Shown one piece after another: positions 21,457-31,035 of a DNA stretch of 64,000 bases. Source of the DNA: Bartonella sp. AU16XJBT (GTDB taxonomy: Bacteria > Pseudomonadota > Alphaproteobacteria > Rhizobiales > Rhizobiaceae); assembly GCF_028618665.1 (NCBI RefSeq), contig NZ_JAQITF010000007.1, positions 62,001 through 126,000 of the forward strand. Direction: 5' to 3'. The position numbers and the translations under genes were made by a program. Each line of letters starts with the position of its first letter. Position 1 is the stretch's first letter. The notes under the pieces were generated by a model, which saw only the letters and a program-made list of their open reading frames with translations, searched no databases and had not been told where the DNA came from.

Positions 21457-23088
21457 TTAAAGTGTATCCACATCCAAATCATCTGTTTTTTCATTTTCTG
21501 CAGAATTTTCATCTTCTACAGGATTTTCTGTAACAAGATCAGCTTGGTCTATCCAGCCTGCCTGTACACGCGCGGCTAAAACCATAGCTTCTGCATCTGC
21601 GCGTGTAATGTCAAAAGGGGTTAAAATACCAGAAAAATTCTTTGTTTGACCTTCTTTGCGTTCTCTCCAGCCAGCTAAATCATCAACGGCATAGCCAGCA
21701 AAATCTTCTATTGTTTTTACACCATCCTCACCCACAGCAACCAGCATAGCACTTGTCATTCCAGGAAGTGTTCGCAATTCGTCAGAAACTCCGAGCTTTT
21801 TGCGTTTCTCATCAAGTTCTTTTTCTTGATGATCGAGATATTCGCGGGCCCGACTCTGGATTTCAGCAGCGGTATCATGATCAAAACCATCAATAGAAGC
21901 GATTTCTTCAAGATCAATGTAGGCGATTTCTTCAATAGAAGAAAAACCCTCTGATGCCATAACCTGTCCGATCATTTCGTCAACCTCTAAGGCTTCCATA
22001 AACAATTTACTGCGTTCAGTAAATTCTTTTTGACGATTTTCAGATTCTTCCTTTTCCGTTAAAATATCAATGTTCCATCCTGTTAGTTGCGAAGCTAAGC
22101 GAACATTTTGTCCGCGTCGACCAATCGCAAGGCTGAGTTGGTCATCCGGCACAATAACTTCGATACGTTCAGCATCTTCATCAAGGATGATTTTAGAAAC
22201 TTCAGCAGGTTGCAGTGCATTAACGACAAATGTTGCAGCATCAGGCGACCAGGGAATAATATCAATTTTTTCGCCTTGTAATTCTGCAACAACAGCTTGT
22301 ACACGACTTCCTCGCATTCCCACACATGCTCCAACAGGATCAATGGAACCATCGCGTGAAACAACGGCAATTTTGGCTCGTGAACCTGGATCACGGGCAA
22401 CCGATTTAATTTCTATAATACCATCATAAATTTCAGGAACTTCCATAGTAAAAAGTTTTACCATAAATTGGGGATGTGTGCGTGAAAGGAAAATTTGTGG
22501 TCCACGTGTTTCACGGTGTACATCATTGACAAAAGCACGAATACGGTCTCCATAGCGGAAGGATTCACGGGGAATTAATTCATCACGACGCACAATAGCT
22601 TCACCGCGTCCTAGATCAACGATAACATTGCCATATTCCACACGCTTGACTGTACCAGAAATAATTTCACCAACTTTATTTTTAAATTCTTCATATTGCT
22701 GATCACGCTCTGCATCGCGTACTTTTTGTACAATAACTTGTTTAGCAGATTGTGCTGCGATACGTCCAAAATCCATAGGAGGTAAAAGATCAGCAAAAAA
22801 ATCACCAATTTTTGCATCTTCTTGGCGTTTGAGTGCATCGGACAAAGTAATTTCCGTTGTATAGTCTTCGACAACATCAACGATTTTAAGCAGGCGTTGT
22901 AATTTAATTTCACCTGTTTTGGAATTGATTTCAGCACGGATATTGGTTTCTTGACCATAACGAGAACGTGCTGCTTTCTGAATAGCATCAGCCATCGCAG
23001 AAATGACAATTTCACGGTCGATTGACTTTTCACGTGCAACAGCATCTGCAATTTGCAGAATCTCAAGCCTGTTAGCGCTTGTAGCCAT
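21457..23088 (-). CDS. nusA: Transcription termination/antitermination protein NusA
   Basis: NusA binds RNA polymerase and nascent RNA and steers pausing, termination and antitermination. The 543-residue product shows the N-terminal RNAP-binding domain (LEILQIADAVAREKSIDRE), S1, and two KH domains (CVGMRGSRVQAVVAEL and AIGRRGQNVRLASQL). Acidic helix-hairpin-helix repeats follow, and the tail is very acidic. ATG 23088 is preceded by AAGGAG at 8-base spacing and matches family starts; a longer frame from 23112 lacks support. It sits between rimP and the ylxR-like gene. Confidence 0.98.
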   Translation of the reverse strand: MATSANRLEILQIADAVAREKSIDREIVISAMADAIQKAARSRYGQETNIRAEINSKTGEIKLQRLLKIVDVVEDYTTEITLSDALKRQEDAKIGDFFADLLPPMDFGRIAAQSAKQVIVQKVRDAERDQQYEEFKNKVGEIISGTVKRVEYGNVIVDLGRGEAIVRRDELIPRESFRYGDRIRAFVNDVHRETRGPQIFLSRTHPQFMVKLFTMEVPEIYDGIIEIKSVARDPGSRAKIAVVSRDGSIDPVGACVGMRGSRVQAVVAELQGEKIDIIPWSPDAATFVVNALQPAEVSKIILDEDAERIEVIVPDDQLSLAIGRRGQNVRLASQLTGWNIDILTEKEESENRQKEFTERSKLFMEALEVDEMIGQVMASEGFSSIEEIAYIDLEEIASIDGFDHDTAAEIQSRAREYLDHQEKELDEKRKKLGVSDELRTLPGMTSAMLVAVGEDGVKTIEDFAGYAVDDLAGWRERKEGQTKNFSGILTPFDITRADAEAMVLAARVQAGWIDQADLVTENPVEDENSAENEKTDDLDVDTL

Positions 23089-23135
23089 CAATTTTCTCCT
23101 TCTTTGTGCCACACGATGGGTATTTCCCAGTGATA

Positions 23136-23762
23136 TTATTTTTTGGAATTGAGCGTCTTTATTGAGTCGGTAGGATTATCTTCGGAAATGAATTGTTGAC
23201 TTAAATCTTTATTTTTTTTCAATGCATCGCGAATAAGCTCATCGGTAAGCACTAAATGCGCGCCTATGATATCACAAAAAGAAATAGAGGAATACATGGC
23301 TTCTCCATAAGCAGCTTTATCAGTGTTTAAAATAAATCCATCTTGCGTGATATTGGTAAGTGTTCCACGAAATTTTCGGCGTCCATCAATGGTTATTTTG
23401 GTTTCAATTTTTGCAAGATGTCCTTGCCAATGAAAAAAATCAGATTTTCTTACCAATGGACGATCAATTCCAGGGGATGAGATTTCTAAATGATATTTGC
23501 GGTCAATAACATTTTCCACATCAAGGAGGGGGGAAACAGTCCGACTAACATTTTCACAATCTTCTACGGTCAGAGAACCATCAGCCCGTTCAACCATAAT
23601 TTGAAGTGTTAAACCATTTTGTCCAAGAAGCTTCACACGAACCAAACGAAAACCTAAAGGTTTAAGCAGTGGTATGACAAGAGCAGCAACCCGTGCCTCG
23701 ATACCATCTTCTTCAAACAGGCGTGGTTCGTCAAGATTGCTTATTTTTTCAGCTTCGTTCAT
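23136..23762 (-). CDS. rimP: Ribosome maturation factor RimP
   Basis: RimP helps assembly of the 30S subunit. The 208-residue protein has the N-terminal alpha/beta domain (IEARVAALVIPLLKPLGFRLVRVKL) with ADGSLTVEDCENVSR and LEISSPGIDRPL, then the SH3-like C-terminal domain. I chose ATG 23762: the open frame reaches 23837, but the extra codons run through the trmB terminator hairpin and do not resemble RimP. First gene of the nusA-infB group. Confidence 0.95.
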   Translation of the reverse strand: MNEAEKISNLDEPRLFEEDGIEARVAALVIPLLKPLGFRLVRVKLLGQNGLTLQIMVERADGSLTVEDCENVSRTVSPLLDVENVIDRKYHLEISSPGIDRPLVRKSDFFHWQGHLAKIETKITIDGRRKFRGTLTNITQDGFILNTDKAAYGEAMYSSISFCDIIGAHLVLTDELIRDALKKNKDLSQQFISEDNPTDSIKTLNSKK

Positions 23763-23803
23763 ACATTTTATCCAAGTTATTTTCGTCAGTTTTACGATAT
23801 TAA

Positions 23804-23830
23804 AAAAGAGCAGGTCCAACGACCCACTCT
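23804..23830 (-). terminator. Terminator between trmB and rimP
   Basis: On the - strand AAGAG-tg-GGTC-gttg-GACC-tg-CTCTT is followed by TTTT. It lies 84 bases after the trmB stop codon and ends the metK-trmB transcription unit, so the rimP-nusA group needs a promoter in 23763-23803 or read-through. Confidence 0.8.
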
Positions 23831-23913
23831 TCATCATAAGACCAAGAATTTAGCTATTGATACTCTTAAATTCAAATTTTTTCAAGTTGTTTATGAGAAA
23901 AGCACTTGATCAT

Positions 23914-24615
23914 TTATTTCTTGATAAAGGTAAGATAGGCAGGTGCTCGTCCTTCGCGTAAAGCTTTTGCTTCATAGCGGGTTCCTCTCCATAGTGGATA
24001 AGGGGTTTTCCAATCTTGAGGGCTTTCTGCTTTCCACTCAAAGTGATCATGGTGTGCACAATGATAGAGGGTCCAGTTTACATAACTGTCTATATCACTA
24101 GCAAAGCGAAATTTTTTTCCCATTTTAAGAACACGAGAAAAACGGTTAAGATTTTTTATATTGATGAAACGTCGTTTCCAGTGTTTCTTTTTCGGCCAAG
24201 GATCAGGATAGAAAAGATCTATGCCATCAAGTGAGTTATCAGGGAGCCAATCAAGCAGGCGTGTAGCATCATCATTATAGAGGCGAAGATGATTTTGATG
24301 GTGTGTATGCTGTTCAAGAGAAAATAATATTTTTGCCATGCCATTGATAAAGGGCTCGATGCCGATAAAACCTGTTTGTGGAAAATGTTCCATTTCATGG
24401 AGTAAATGTTCTCCTCCACCAAAGCCGATTTCAAGTCGAATTTCTTTTACTTTGCTTGAAAATAAGGATGTAAGGTTTGAGGGAGGAGGGACATTTAAAT
24501 CAATATTAAAATTGGGGAGAAGCATTTTTACACGCGTAAGCTGACTGTTTCGCAGCCGCTTTCCTTGTCGGCGTCCAAAAAAGGCTTCACTCTTGCGTGT
24601 ATTATGTTTAATCAT
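23914..24615 (-). CDS. trmB: tRNA (guanine-N7-)-methyltransferase TrmB
   Basis: TrmB methylates G46 in the variable loop of tRNAs using [15 protein letters not shown] is the SAM-binding loop, and [18 protein letters not shown] is the diagnostic catalytic and tRNA-binding block. The length of 233 fits. Its ATG overlaps the metK stop codon (ATGA), so it is translationally coupled to the enzyme that makes its cofactor. A strong terminator follows. Confidence 0.97.
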   Translation of the reverse strand: MIKHNTRKSEAFFGRRQGKRLRNSQLTRVKMLLPNFNIDLNVPPPSNLTSLFSSKVKEIRLEIGFGGGEHLLHEMEHFPQTGFIGIEPFINGMAKILFSLEQHTHHQNHLRLYNDDATRLLDWLPDNSLDGIDLFYPDPWPKKKHWKRRFINIKNLNRFSRVLKMGKKFRFASDIDSYVNWTLYHCAHHDHFEWKAESPQDWKTPYPLWRGTRYEAKALREGRAPAYLTFIKK

Positions 24616-25880
24616 GGAATTTCGATCATTGTTTGAAGCGTTTTCACGAGATCAGTTTTTTCCCATGAAAACGAACCATCATGCTCTGGTTTTCGCCCAA
24701 AATGACCGTAAGCAGCTGTTTTTGTGTAGATCGGTTTATTAAGGTCAAGATGTTTGCGAATTCCAGTGGGGGAAAGGTCTATTATTTTGCGAATGGCGGC
24801 TTCAATAACCTTTTCATCGACTTTTCCCGTTCCATGCAGATTAAGATAAATCGATAAAGGTTGTGCAATACCAATTGCATAGGAGAGTTGAATGGTGCAT
24901 CGCTCTGCTAAATGAGCAGCAACAATATTCTTAGCCAGATAGCGCGCCGCATACGCTGCAGAACGATCAACTTTAGTCGTATCTTTTCCTGAAAAAGCAC
25001 CTCCTCCATGGGGGGCTGCACCTCCGTAAGTGTCAACAATAATTTTGCGCCCCGTCAGTCCAGCATCGCTTTGAGGGCCACCAATGACAAATTTTCCTGT
25101 TGGGTTAATATACCAACTGCATTGAGCGGCAATGGGAATATCATGTAAAGCTTGACGAATATAAGGTTCAACGACTGTGCGAACTTTATTGGAATCCCAA
25201 CTTTCGTCAAGATGCTGCGTTGAAAGAACGATGGATGTTACCTCTATAGGTTTTCCATCTTTATAGCGTATGGTGATTTGGCTTTTAGCATCTGGTCCTA
25301 ATTTCCCAGTTTCTCCTTCTCCTTTATGGCGGGCTGCGGCAAGAAGTTTGAGAATCTTATGCGCATAATAAATTGGCGCAGGCATAAGGTCAGGTGTCTC
25401 ACGGCAAGCATATCCAAACATGATGCCTTGATCACCTGCTCCTTCTTCACCATGCCGATCTGTTGCATTATCAACGCCTCTTGCAATGTCAGCGGATTGA
25501 GGGCGCAAAAGAACATCAATTTTAACAGTTTTCCAATGGAAACCTGCTTGTTCGTAGCCAATGGCGCGAATAGCACGGCGCGCTGCTGTACGAAAACGCG
25601 TGGGATTAATGAGTGGAAAGCCAGTTTCATCATAGATAAACTCTTTATTTTTATCTTTTTTTAAGAGCGTATCGGGAACACGGACTTCACCGGCGATAAC
25701 AACACGGTTTACACTGACGAGAGTTTCACAAGCAACGCGCACTAACCACGGATCAGTCCCAGTCTTTTGTGCTTCTTTATAGATCATATCAACGATTTCA
25801 TCGGAAATACGATCACAAATTTTATCAGGATGCCCTTCCGATACCGATTCGCTCGTAAAAAGATAATCTTGATGCGGCAT
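24612..25880 (-). CDS. metK: S-adenosylmethionine synthetase MetK
   Basis: MetK makes SAM from methionine and ATP. Signature [11 protein letters not shown] (near residue 120) and the glycine-rich [19 protein letters not shown] are present, together with [13 protein letters not shown] at the start. The ATG at 25880 (422 residues) has AAGGAG six bases upstream. The frame is open 25 codons further but that part is not family-like. The gene for an XRE regulator lies upstream and trmB is coupled downstream. Confidence 0.98.
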   Translation of the reverse strand: MPHQDYLFTSESVSEGHPDKICDRISDEIVDMIYKEAQKTGTDPWLVRVACETLVSVNRVVIAGEVRVPDTLLKKDKNKEFIYDETGFPLINPTRFRTAARRAIRAIGYEQAGFHWKTVKIDVLLRPQSADIARGVDNATDRHGEEGAGDQGIMFGYACRETPDLMPAPIYYAHKILKLLAAARHKGEGETGKLGPDAKSQITIRYKDGKPIEVTSIVLSTQHLDESWDSNKVRTVVEPYIRQALHDIPIAAQCSWYINPTGKFVIGGPQSDAGLTGRKIIVDTYGGAAPHGGGAFSGKDTTKVDRSAAYAARYLAKNIVAAHLAERCTIQLSYAIGIAQPLSIYLNLHGTGKVDEKVIEAAIRKIIDLSPTGIRKHLDLNKPIYTKTAAYGHFGRKPEHDGSFSWEKTDLVKTLQTMIEIP

Positions 25881-25941
25881 AGGAACTCCTTCAAAAAAGA
25901 AAACCAACAATTCAATTAATTGCCTACTAAAATTGCTACGG

Positions 25942-25961
25942 TTTGCCAATTCCACAGCAAA
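25942..25961 (-). promoter_or_regulatory. Small hairpin in the metK leader
   Basis: TTTGC-n10-GCAAA on the - strand lies about 60 bases upstream of metK, just downstream of a TTGACG hexamer. It might be part of the leader or promoter. It does not match a SAM riboswitch consensus that I know. Confidence 0.2.
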
Positions 25962-26005
25962 TCGTCAATGCGAATTTATATGAACAAAAAAGAAGAAATA
26001 TAATT

Positions 26006-26425
26006 TTAATTTGATAGCTTATTTGTCAAATCTTCCTCAGAAAGTGCTTTTGCCAAATCAATGATTTTTCGACGCACTTTAGCATCAGATATATTCGTAA
26101 AAGCTCGCATGAGCTGGATACCTTCGCTGCTAGAACAAAAGTCCATAAAATTGTGATCACTTTCAGCAAAACCTTCTACTTGTTGAGAGGTAAGTCCTTT
26201 ATCAAAAAAGTAAGAAACAGGAACATCCATAATTTCTGCTATCGCTTGAAGACGACTGGCACCAATACGGTTTGTTCCTTTTTCATATTTTTGAATTTGC
26301 TGAAAAGTAATGCCTAATTTTTCACCTAGTTTTTCTTGAGTAAGTCCTAAAATATTACGACGTAAACGGATACGAGTTCCAACATAGATATCTATAGGGT
26401 CAGGTTTTTTTCTAGTTTCGGTCAT
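26006..26425 (-). CDS. XRE-family transcriptional regulator
   Basis: The 139-residue protein has a helix-turn-helix of the Cro/CI type at about residues 14-70 (RIRLRRNILGLTQEKLGEKLGITFQQIQKYEKG in its pattern). A short C-terminal helical part ends in LSEEDLTNKLSN. Homologues occur in this place upstream of metK in many Rhizobiales. Their targets are not settled to my knowledge. AAAGAGTTG-type purines stand before the ATG. The 125-base gap to metK holds a possible leader hairpin. Confidence 0.9.
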   Translation of the reverse strand: MTETRKKPDPIDIYVGTRIRLRRNILGLTQEKLGEKLGITFQQIQKYEKGTNRIGASRLQAIAEIMDVPVSYFFDKGLTSQQVEGFAESDHNFMDFCSSSEGIQLMRAFTNISDAKVRRKIIDLAKALSEEDLTNKLSN

Positions 26426-26574
26426 AATGCAACTCTTTAATTTCCAGCACTTTTCTTTTAAACCAACATCAGATTTACGCGAAGTTGATTTATCATATAA
26501 TTAAAATAACAATGTAATATTTTTCCCAATATTACTGGTACACGCAACATAATACTGCTCAAGGAGCACTTGAA

Positions 26575-28209
26575 TCATTTAAGCTGTTTTGTAGAACCAA
26601 AACCAATACGACACAATAGCATAAGGATGAATAAGATAAAAGTAGAGAAAGTTCTGTATTCATTGCTTCCTATAGGGGTAATGGATGATGGAATTTTTGA
26701 ATCAATAATGCCCACAGCATTTTGTTGAAGAGCTACAACGATTCGTCCATAAGAATCAATAACAGCTGATATTCCATTATTGGCTGCTCGTATGAGGGGG
26801 ATTCCCAGTTCAATGGCACGAAGCTGTGCTTGTTGAAGATGTTGATAGGGGCCTGGTGTTACACCAAACCATGCATCATTTGTAACATTAATGATTGCTT
26901 GAGGCGGTGAACCTTTAAAAGTCATTTCATGGGGAAATATTGCTTCATAACAAATCAAGGGCAGGTAAGAAAATCCGTTTGGCATTGTGACAGTTTTGCG
27001 CACATGTGCAGCGCTATATCCACCAATATTATCAGCAAGGGTACGTAATCCAATTTTTTTCAATAAATTTTGATAGGGAAGATACTCACCAAAAGGGACC
27101 AAGTGAAGTTTATCGGAAGTGTGTAAAATATTACCTTGAGCGTTAATGACTGCAATTGTATTAAAATATTGTGTTTGGGAATGAGAAAGATCATCACTGG
27201 CGCGTATTGCTCCGATAATAGCCCATTGTTTAGGTTTTAAAAGAGAGGCAATATGCATTGTGATAGAAGAGTTATCATAGAGAAGGTAAGGAACAGAAGC
27301 TTCAGGCCATACGATAAAATCGGGTTCTGGATTTTTACCAGTTATTGGTGTCGCACTCAGCTGCATATGCGCTTCCAGCATAGCTTCTCGTGTATTATCG
27401 CGCAATTTTATATTTTGTTGGATAGAAGGTTGAACAATGCGTACCCAATAATTGTTTTTTTGATCTTCAGCTGTGTTTTCTATCGTATGGAGACGATAAA
27501 ATCCAAAACCACTGTGAATGAATATAAGTGATACGCAAAGAAAAAGTGCTGCTTTCTTTTTTTCATCTGTGAGTAAAACTGTTGGCAAACTGTAGGCTAA
27601 GACAACAAGAATATTCATTCCGTAAAGTCCCACGATTGCATCAGATTGCATGAACATTGGGGTTGGCATGGCTGTATAGCCAAGAGCATTCCATGGAAAT
27701 CCTGTGAATAAGAACGCACGCAACCATTCGGCTAATCCTAAGGCAAAGGCTAAAACAAAAAAGCGTGCTATTCCTTTTGTCCATAATAAACCGACAATGA
27801 AACCAGAAAAAAACCAATAAAGAGAAAGGTAGAGAGGAGGAAATAAAATGGCGAGTGGGACTGCCCAACCAAAAGAATCTGGATCTGTCAACAAAGCATT
27901 GCAAAGCCACCAAAGGCTGCAAATAAAATAACTAAAACCAAAGGTTCCACAGCTTAAAGCATAGGTAAAAAAATGTTTTTTATTATTTGGGGAGGAGCTT
28001 ATTGAGTCAAGCAAAACAATAAAAATAGGAAAAGTTAGAAAGCAAAGAGGTGTTAAATAAAAGGGTGGAAGTGCAAAGGAAGTAAGAGCGCCACATAGAA
28101 ATATCCATACCTGCCTCTTCCAGCTGGTAACAGAGAACAAAAAAACGATGAAATTGTTTAAAAACGCTCGACTATTCTTTAGGGATAGCATTGTTTTCAA
28201 GATTCTCAT
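26575..28209 (-). CDS. lnt: Apolipoprotein N-acyltransferase Lnt
   Basis: Lnt adds the third acyl chain to the N-terminal cysteine of lipoproteins at the inner membrane. The first 230 residues hold about six to seven membrane helices. A nitrilase-type domain at about 255-500 follows, with the catalytic Glu in WPEASVPYL, a Lys in the HLVPFGEYLPY region and the Cys in LICYEAIFP. A last helix closes the protein. The frame overlaps the end of corC by 38 bases; a second ATG at 28191 would shorten the overlap. The gene order corC-lnt is conserved. Confidence 0.96.
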   Translation of the reverse strand: MRILKTMLSLKNSRAFLNNFIVFLFSVTSWKRQVWIFLCGALTSFALPPFYLTPLCFLTFPIFIVLLDSISSSPNNKKHFFTYALSCGTFGFSYFICSLWWLCNALLTDPDSFGWAVPLAILFPPLYLSLYWFFSGFIVGLLWTKGIARFFVLAFALGLAEWLRAFLFTGFPWNALGYTAMPTPMFMQSDAIVGLYGMNILVVLAYSLPTVLLTDEKKKAALFLCVSLIFIHSGFGFYRLHTIENTAEDQKNNYWVRIVQPSIQQNIKLRDNTREAMLEAHMQLSATPITGKNPEPDFIVWPEASVPYLLYDNSSITMHIASLLKPKQWAIIGAIRASDDLSHSQTQYFNTIAVINAQGNILHTSDKLHLVPFGEYLPYQNLLKKIGLRTLADNIGGYSAAHVRKTVTMPNGFSYLPLICYEAIFPHEMTFKGSPPQAIINVTNDAWFGVTPGPYQHLQQAQLRAIELGIPLIRAANNGISAVIDSYGRIVVALQQNAVGIIDSKIPSSITPIGSNEYRTFSTFILFILMLLCRIGFGSTKQLK

Positions 28210-29197
28210 TTTCTGGAATGCGAAAAATGCGTAACCGCTTAATTCGGCGTTTATCAGCTTCTAAAATACGGAATTTATAGCCAGGGATAGCTTCGACAAC
28301 TTCACCTTTTGCAGGAATACGATCAAGAATGGAGACAATTAAACCACCAATAGTATCAACCTCATCACCATATTCCCCTACGATAAAATCAGGACCAAGA
28401 GCTTTTTCCACATCTTCTAGTTCGGTTCTTGCATCAACGAGCCATTTATTGTTGTGTTCGCGTACGATAGCATTGTCGACATGATCATGTTCATCTTCGA
28501 TATCACCAACGACTAATTCAACAATATCCTCCATTGAAACGAGACCATCTGTTCCCCCATGTTCATCAATAACTAAAGCCATTTGTGTTCGTGTGGTTTG
28601 CATCCGTGTTAATAATTGGCTTGCAAGCATAGAACTGGGAACAAAGAGAACGGTTCGGATCAAATCCAATTCACCGATTGGGGTATGTAAATCTGTATGG
28701 TTTAATTGAAGCAAATCGGATTTATGTTCGTTTTTTGTAGGGCTGATAATAAAGCGAGTCATATAGTTAAGAATATCGCGGATATGGATCATGCCGCGCG
28801 GATCATCTAACGTTTCAGCATAAACAGGTATGCGAGAATGACCAATTTTTGCGAAACATTTAAGGGCTTCTCCAAGTGAGGTGTTTATTTCCAGTGCTTC
28901 AATTTCAGAACGTGGTATCATAACATCATCCACGCGTGCTTCACGCAAGCGTAAAATATTATGCAGCATAGTACGTTCTTCAGGTGAGAAGAGAGAGGTA
29001 TCTTTTTCATTGTTAGTTGCAAGTGCAACGGTAAGATCATCGCGCAGTGACGTAGATGCACAATTACGCCCCCGTAAGAATGAAAACAAATGATTCATCA
29101 GGGAATATTTTTCTGTATGATTCGTTTGTTGAGAGGGATCTTTTTCATTATTAGAAGATGTTTGACTATTATTTTGTGCATTTATTTTGTTTGCCAT
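28172..29197 (-). CDS. CorC/HlyC-type CBS-domain protein (hemolysin-related)
   Basis: The 341-residue protein has two CBS domains at about residues 90-215 (VDDVMIPRSEIEALE and DEHGGTDGLVSMEDIVE). A CorC_HlyC transporter-associated domain follows to about residue 320 (VDTIGGLIVSILDRIPAKGEVV). It lacks the membrane DUF21 domain, as do CorC proteins. The family is linked to Mg2+/Co2+ efflux or, by old naming, hemolysin activity; its true task in this organism is not known. It sits between ybeY and lnt, as in most proteobacteria. Confidence 0.92.
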   Translation of the reverse strand: MANKINAQNNSQTSSNNEKDPSQQTNHTEKYSLMNHLFSFLRGRNCASTSLRDDLTVALATNNEKDTSLFSPEERTMLHNILRLREARVDDVMIPRSEIEALEINTSLGEALKCFAKIGHSRIPVYAETLDDPRGMIHIRDILNYMTRFIISPTKNEHKSDLLQLNHTDLHTPIGELDLIRTVLFVPSSMLASQLLTRMQTTRTQMALVIDEHGGTDGLVSMEDIVELVVGDIEDEHDHVDNAIVREHNNKWLVDARTELEDVEKALGPDFIVGEYGDEVDTIGGLIVSILDRIPAKGEVVEAIPGYKFRILEADKRRIKRLRIFRIPENENLENNAIPKE

Positions 29198-29281
29198 GGT
29201 TTTAAAATCTTCTAAACTTTCTTTTTATAATAGGTGAATGAAAGGCTTTAAATTGTATGCTTGTCATATTGATGTTAAAAG

Positions 29282-29773
29282 TTAAATTTTATCATTTATA
29301 GATAACTCAGCGTAAGGATCTTTTATGGAGAGCTTTTGAAGAATTTCTCTTTCGAGTTTTTCCATTTGATGTGCTTCATCATCAGTTTCATGATCATAGC
29401 CAAGCAAATGCAAGATACCGTGAACGATCATATGCGTTAAATGGTCTTGAAATGTTTTTCCTTGTTTTTCTGCTTCGAGAACAACGGTTTCTCGCGCAAT
29501 AATAATATCACCCAGCATGTGACCAGGAGGATTTCCAGCTTTAATTGGAAAAGCAGGAAAGGATAATACATTGGTGGATTTGTTTTTACCACGCCATTGT
29601 GCATTGATTTGTGCCATATGTTCATCATTCGTAAAAAGCAAGCTAATCTCGCTTACAACATTTTCCAATGAAACATGATGCATCGCCGTCGTTAATGCTT
29701 TTTCGGTGATATTATAAAGCATTTTCTCATCATTCCACCCTGCGCTTTTAACCATTATATCAATAATAATCAT
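29282..29773 (-). CDS. ybeY: Endoribonuclease YbeY
   Basis: YbeY is a zinc-dependent RNase for 16S rRNA 3' end maturation and ribosome quality control. The metal site H-x3-H-x5-H is seen in [15 protein letters not shown]. The internal NVLSFP strand is also typical. The length of 163 fits. It begins 19 bases after phoH. No good ribosome binding site precedes either candidate ATG (29773 or 29755), which suggests coupling to phoH translation. Confidence 0.95.
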   Translation of the reverse strand: MIIIDIMVKSAGWNDEKMLYNITEKALTTAMHHVSLENVVSEISLLFTNDEHMAQINAQWRGKNKSTNVLSFPAFPIKAGNPPGHMLGDIIIARETVVLEAEKQGKTFQDHLTHMIVHGILHLLGYDHETDDEAHQMEKLEREILQKLSIKDPYAELSINDKI

Positions 29774-29792
29774 GATGAATCAAATTCATTTT

Positions 29793-30821
29793 TTAATGCA
29801 TCGCACGCGAGTGATTTTTTTTATTTTGTATTTCAGAATCACGATCATAGGCATGAACGATAGCAGCAATAAGCGGGTGGCGTACAACATCTTTTTCATC
29901 AAAGCGCACAATTGCAATATTTTCTACGTTTGAAAGAATGCGGATTGCTTCAATGAGACCTGATTTTTGCCCTATAGGCAAATCAATTTGGCTTACATCA
30001 CCGGTAATAATCATACGTGTTCCTTCTCCAAGACGTGTGAGGAACATTTTCATTTGCATGGGTGTCGTATTTTGTGCCTCATCAAGAATAACAGCAGCAT
30101 GGGAAAGCGTTCGCCCGCGCATAAAGGCAAGAGGAGCAATTTCTATGACACCAGATGCTAAAATGCGTTCTATTTTTTCAGCGGGCATCATATCATAAAG
30201 AGCATCATAAAGTGGTCGTAAATAGGGGTCGACTTTTTCTTTTAGATCACCGGGAAGAAACCCCAGATGTTCTCCAGCTTCAACAGCAGGACGTGAGAGA
30301 ATAATTCGTTCAATGATACCACGTTCTAAAAGCATTGCTGCATGAGCAACAGCAAGATACGTTTTTCCTGTGCCAGCTGGCCCTACACCAAACACAAGTT
30401 CAGTATGCTCCATAGCGCGTATGTAAGCATCTTGTGTTGGAGTCCGTGCATGAATTATTTTTTTATGGGTACTCAGCCGTGCTGGTATACGTTTCGTTGC
30501 AGATTTGTGTGTTATGGTGTCTTCTTTCTGCTTCTGAGCTATACTTGCCATAGTAATCGCTCCTTTTATATCTGATAAAGTGAGCTCTTGATGTGTTTTG
30601 ACACGTTCATAAAGCTGTTGCAATACATATCGCGCACGTTTTATAACAGAAATATTTCCATGGATTAAGATTTCATTGCCACGCGGATGAATACTAAGTT
30701 TGAGTTTTTTTTCGATATAAGCAAGATTTTCATCAAATTTACCAAAAACTGCTTTTGCATATTTATTATTTTCGAAAATCAAAACAACCTGACTCGTATC
30801 TGAAGCGCTTTCTTGTTCCAA
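29793..30821 (-). CDS. PhoH-like ATPase
   Basis: The 342-residue frame has an N-terminal KH-like RNA-binding part (about 20-90) and a P-loop ATPase domain with Walker A GPAGTGKTYLA and Walker B VILDEAQNTTPMQMKM. It matches the YbeZ/PhoH group that works with YbeY, which is encoded directly downstream. The start is unusual: the listed TTG has no ribosome binding site, while an in-frame CTG at 30872 follows AGGAG at good distance. No ATG or GTG lies between the upstream stop and the conserved part. Confidence 0.92.
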   Translation of the reverse strand: MEQESASDTSQVVLIFENNKYAKAVFGKFDENLAYIEKKLKLSIHPRGNEILIHGNISVIKRARYVLQQLYERVKTHQELTLSDIKGAITMASIAQKQKEDTITHKSATKRIPARLSTHKKIIHARTPTQDAYIRAMEHTELVFGVGPAGTGKTYLAVAHAAMLLERGIIERIILSRPAVEAGEHLGFLPGDLKEKVDPYLRPLYDALYDMMPAEKIERILASGVIEIAPLAFMRGRTLSHAAVILDEAQNTTPMQMKMFLTRLGEGTRMIITGDVSQIDLPIGQKSGLIEAIRILSNVENIAIVRFDEKDVVRHPLIAAIVHAYDRDSEIQNKKNHSRAMH

Positions 30822-31035
30822 GGGATCAATTTTTTCAATGTCAGCATTTATTTTTTTAGTTGAAGCTTTCAGTCTATTCTCCTATCTACATCAATATTAA
30901 ACATTTTTTTTTGAGTAAAATTTATAAAAGACAAATTTTCTTTCATAAAAATTCATGCTTTAGATGTAATCATTTTATTTGAAAATAAAAGAGTTTTCTA
31001 AAATCTTTATTATGAACAAGGTGGTAGAGGCATAT

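Noticed and set aside
25881..26005. SAM riboswitch before metK
   Set aside because: The 125-base leader has only one short hairpin and no match to the SAM-I, SAM-II or SAM/SAH core patterns that I know.
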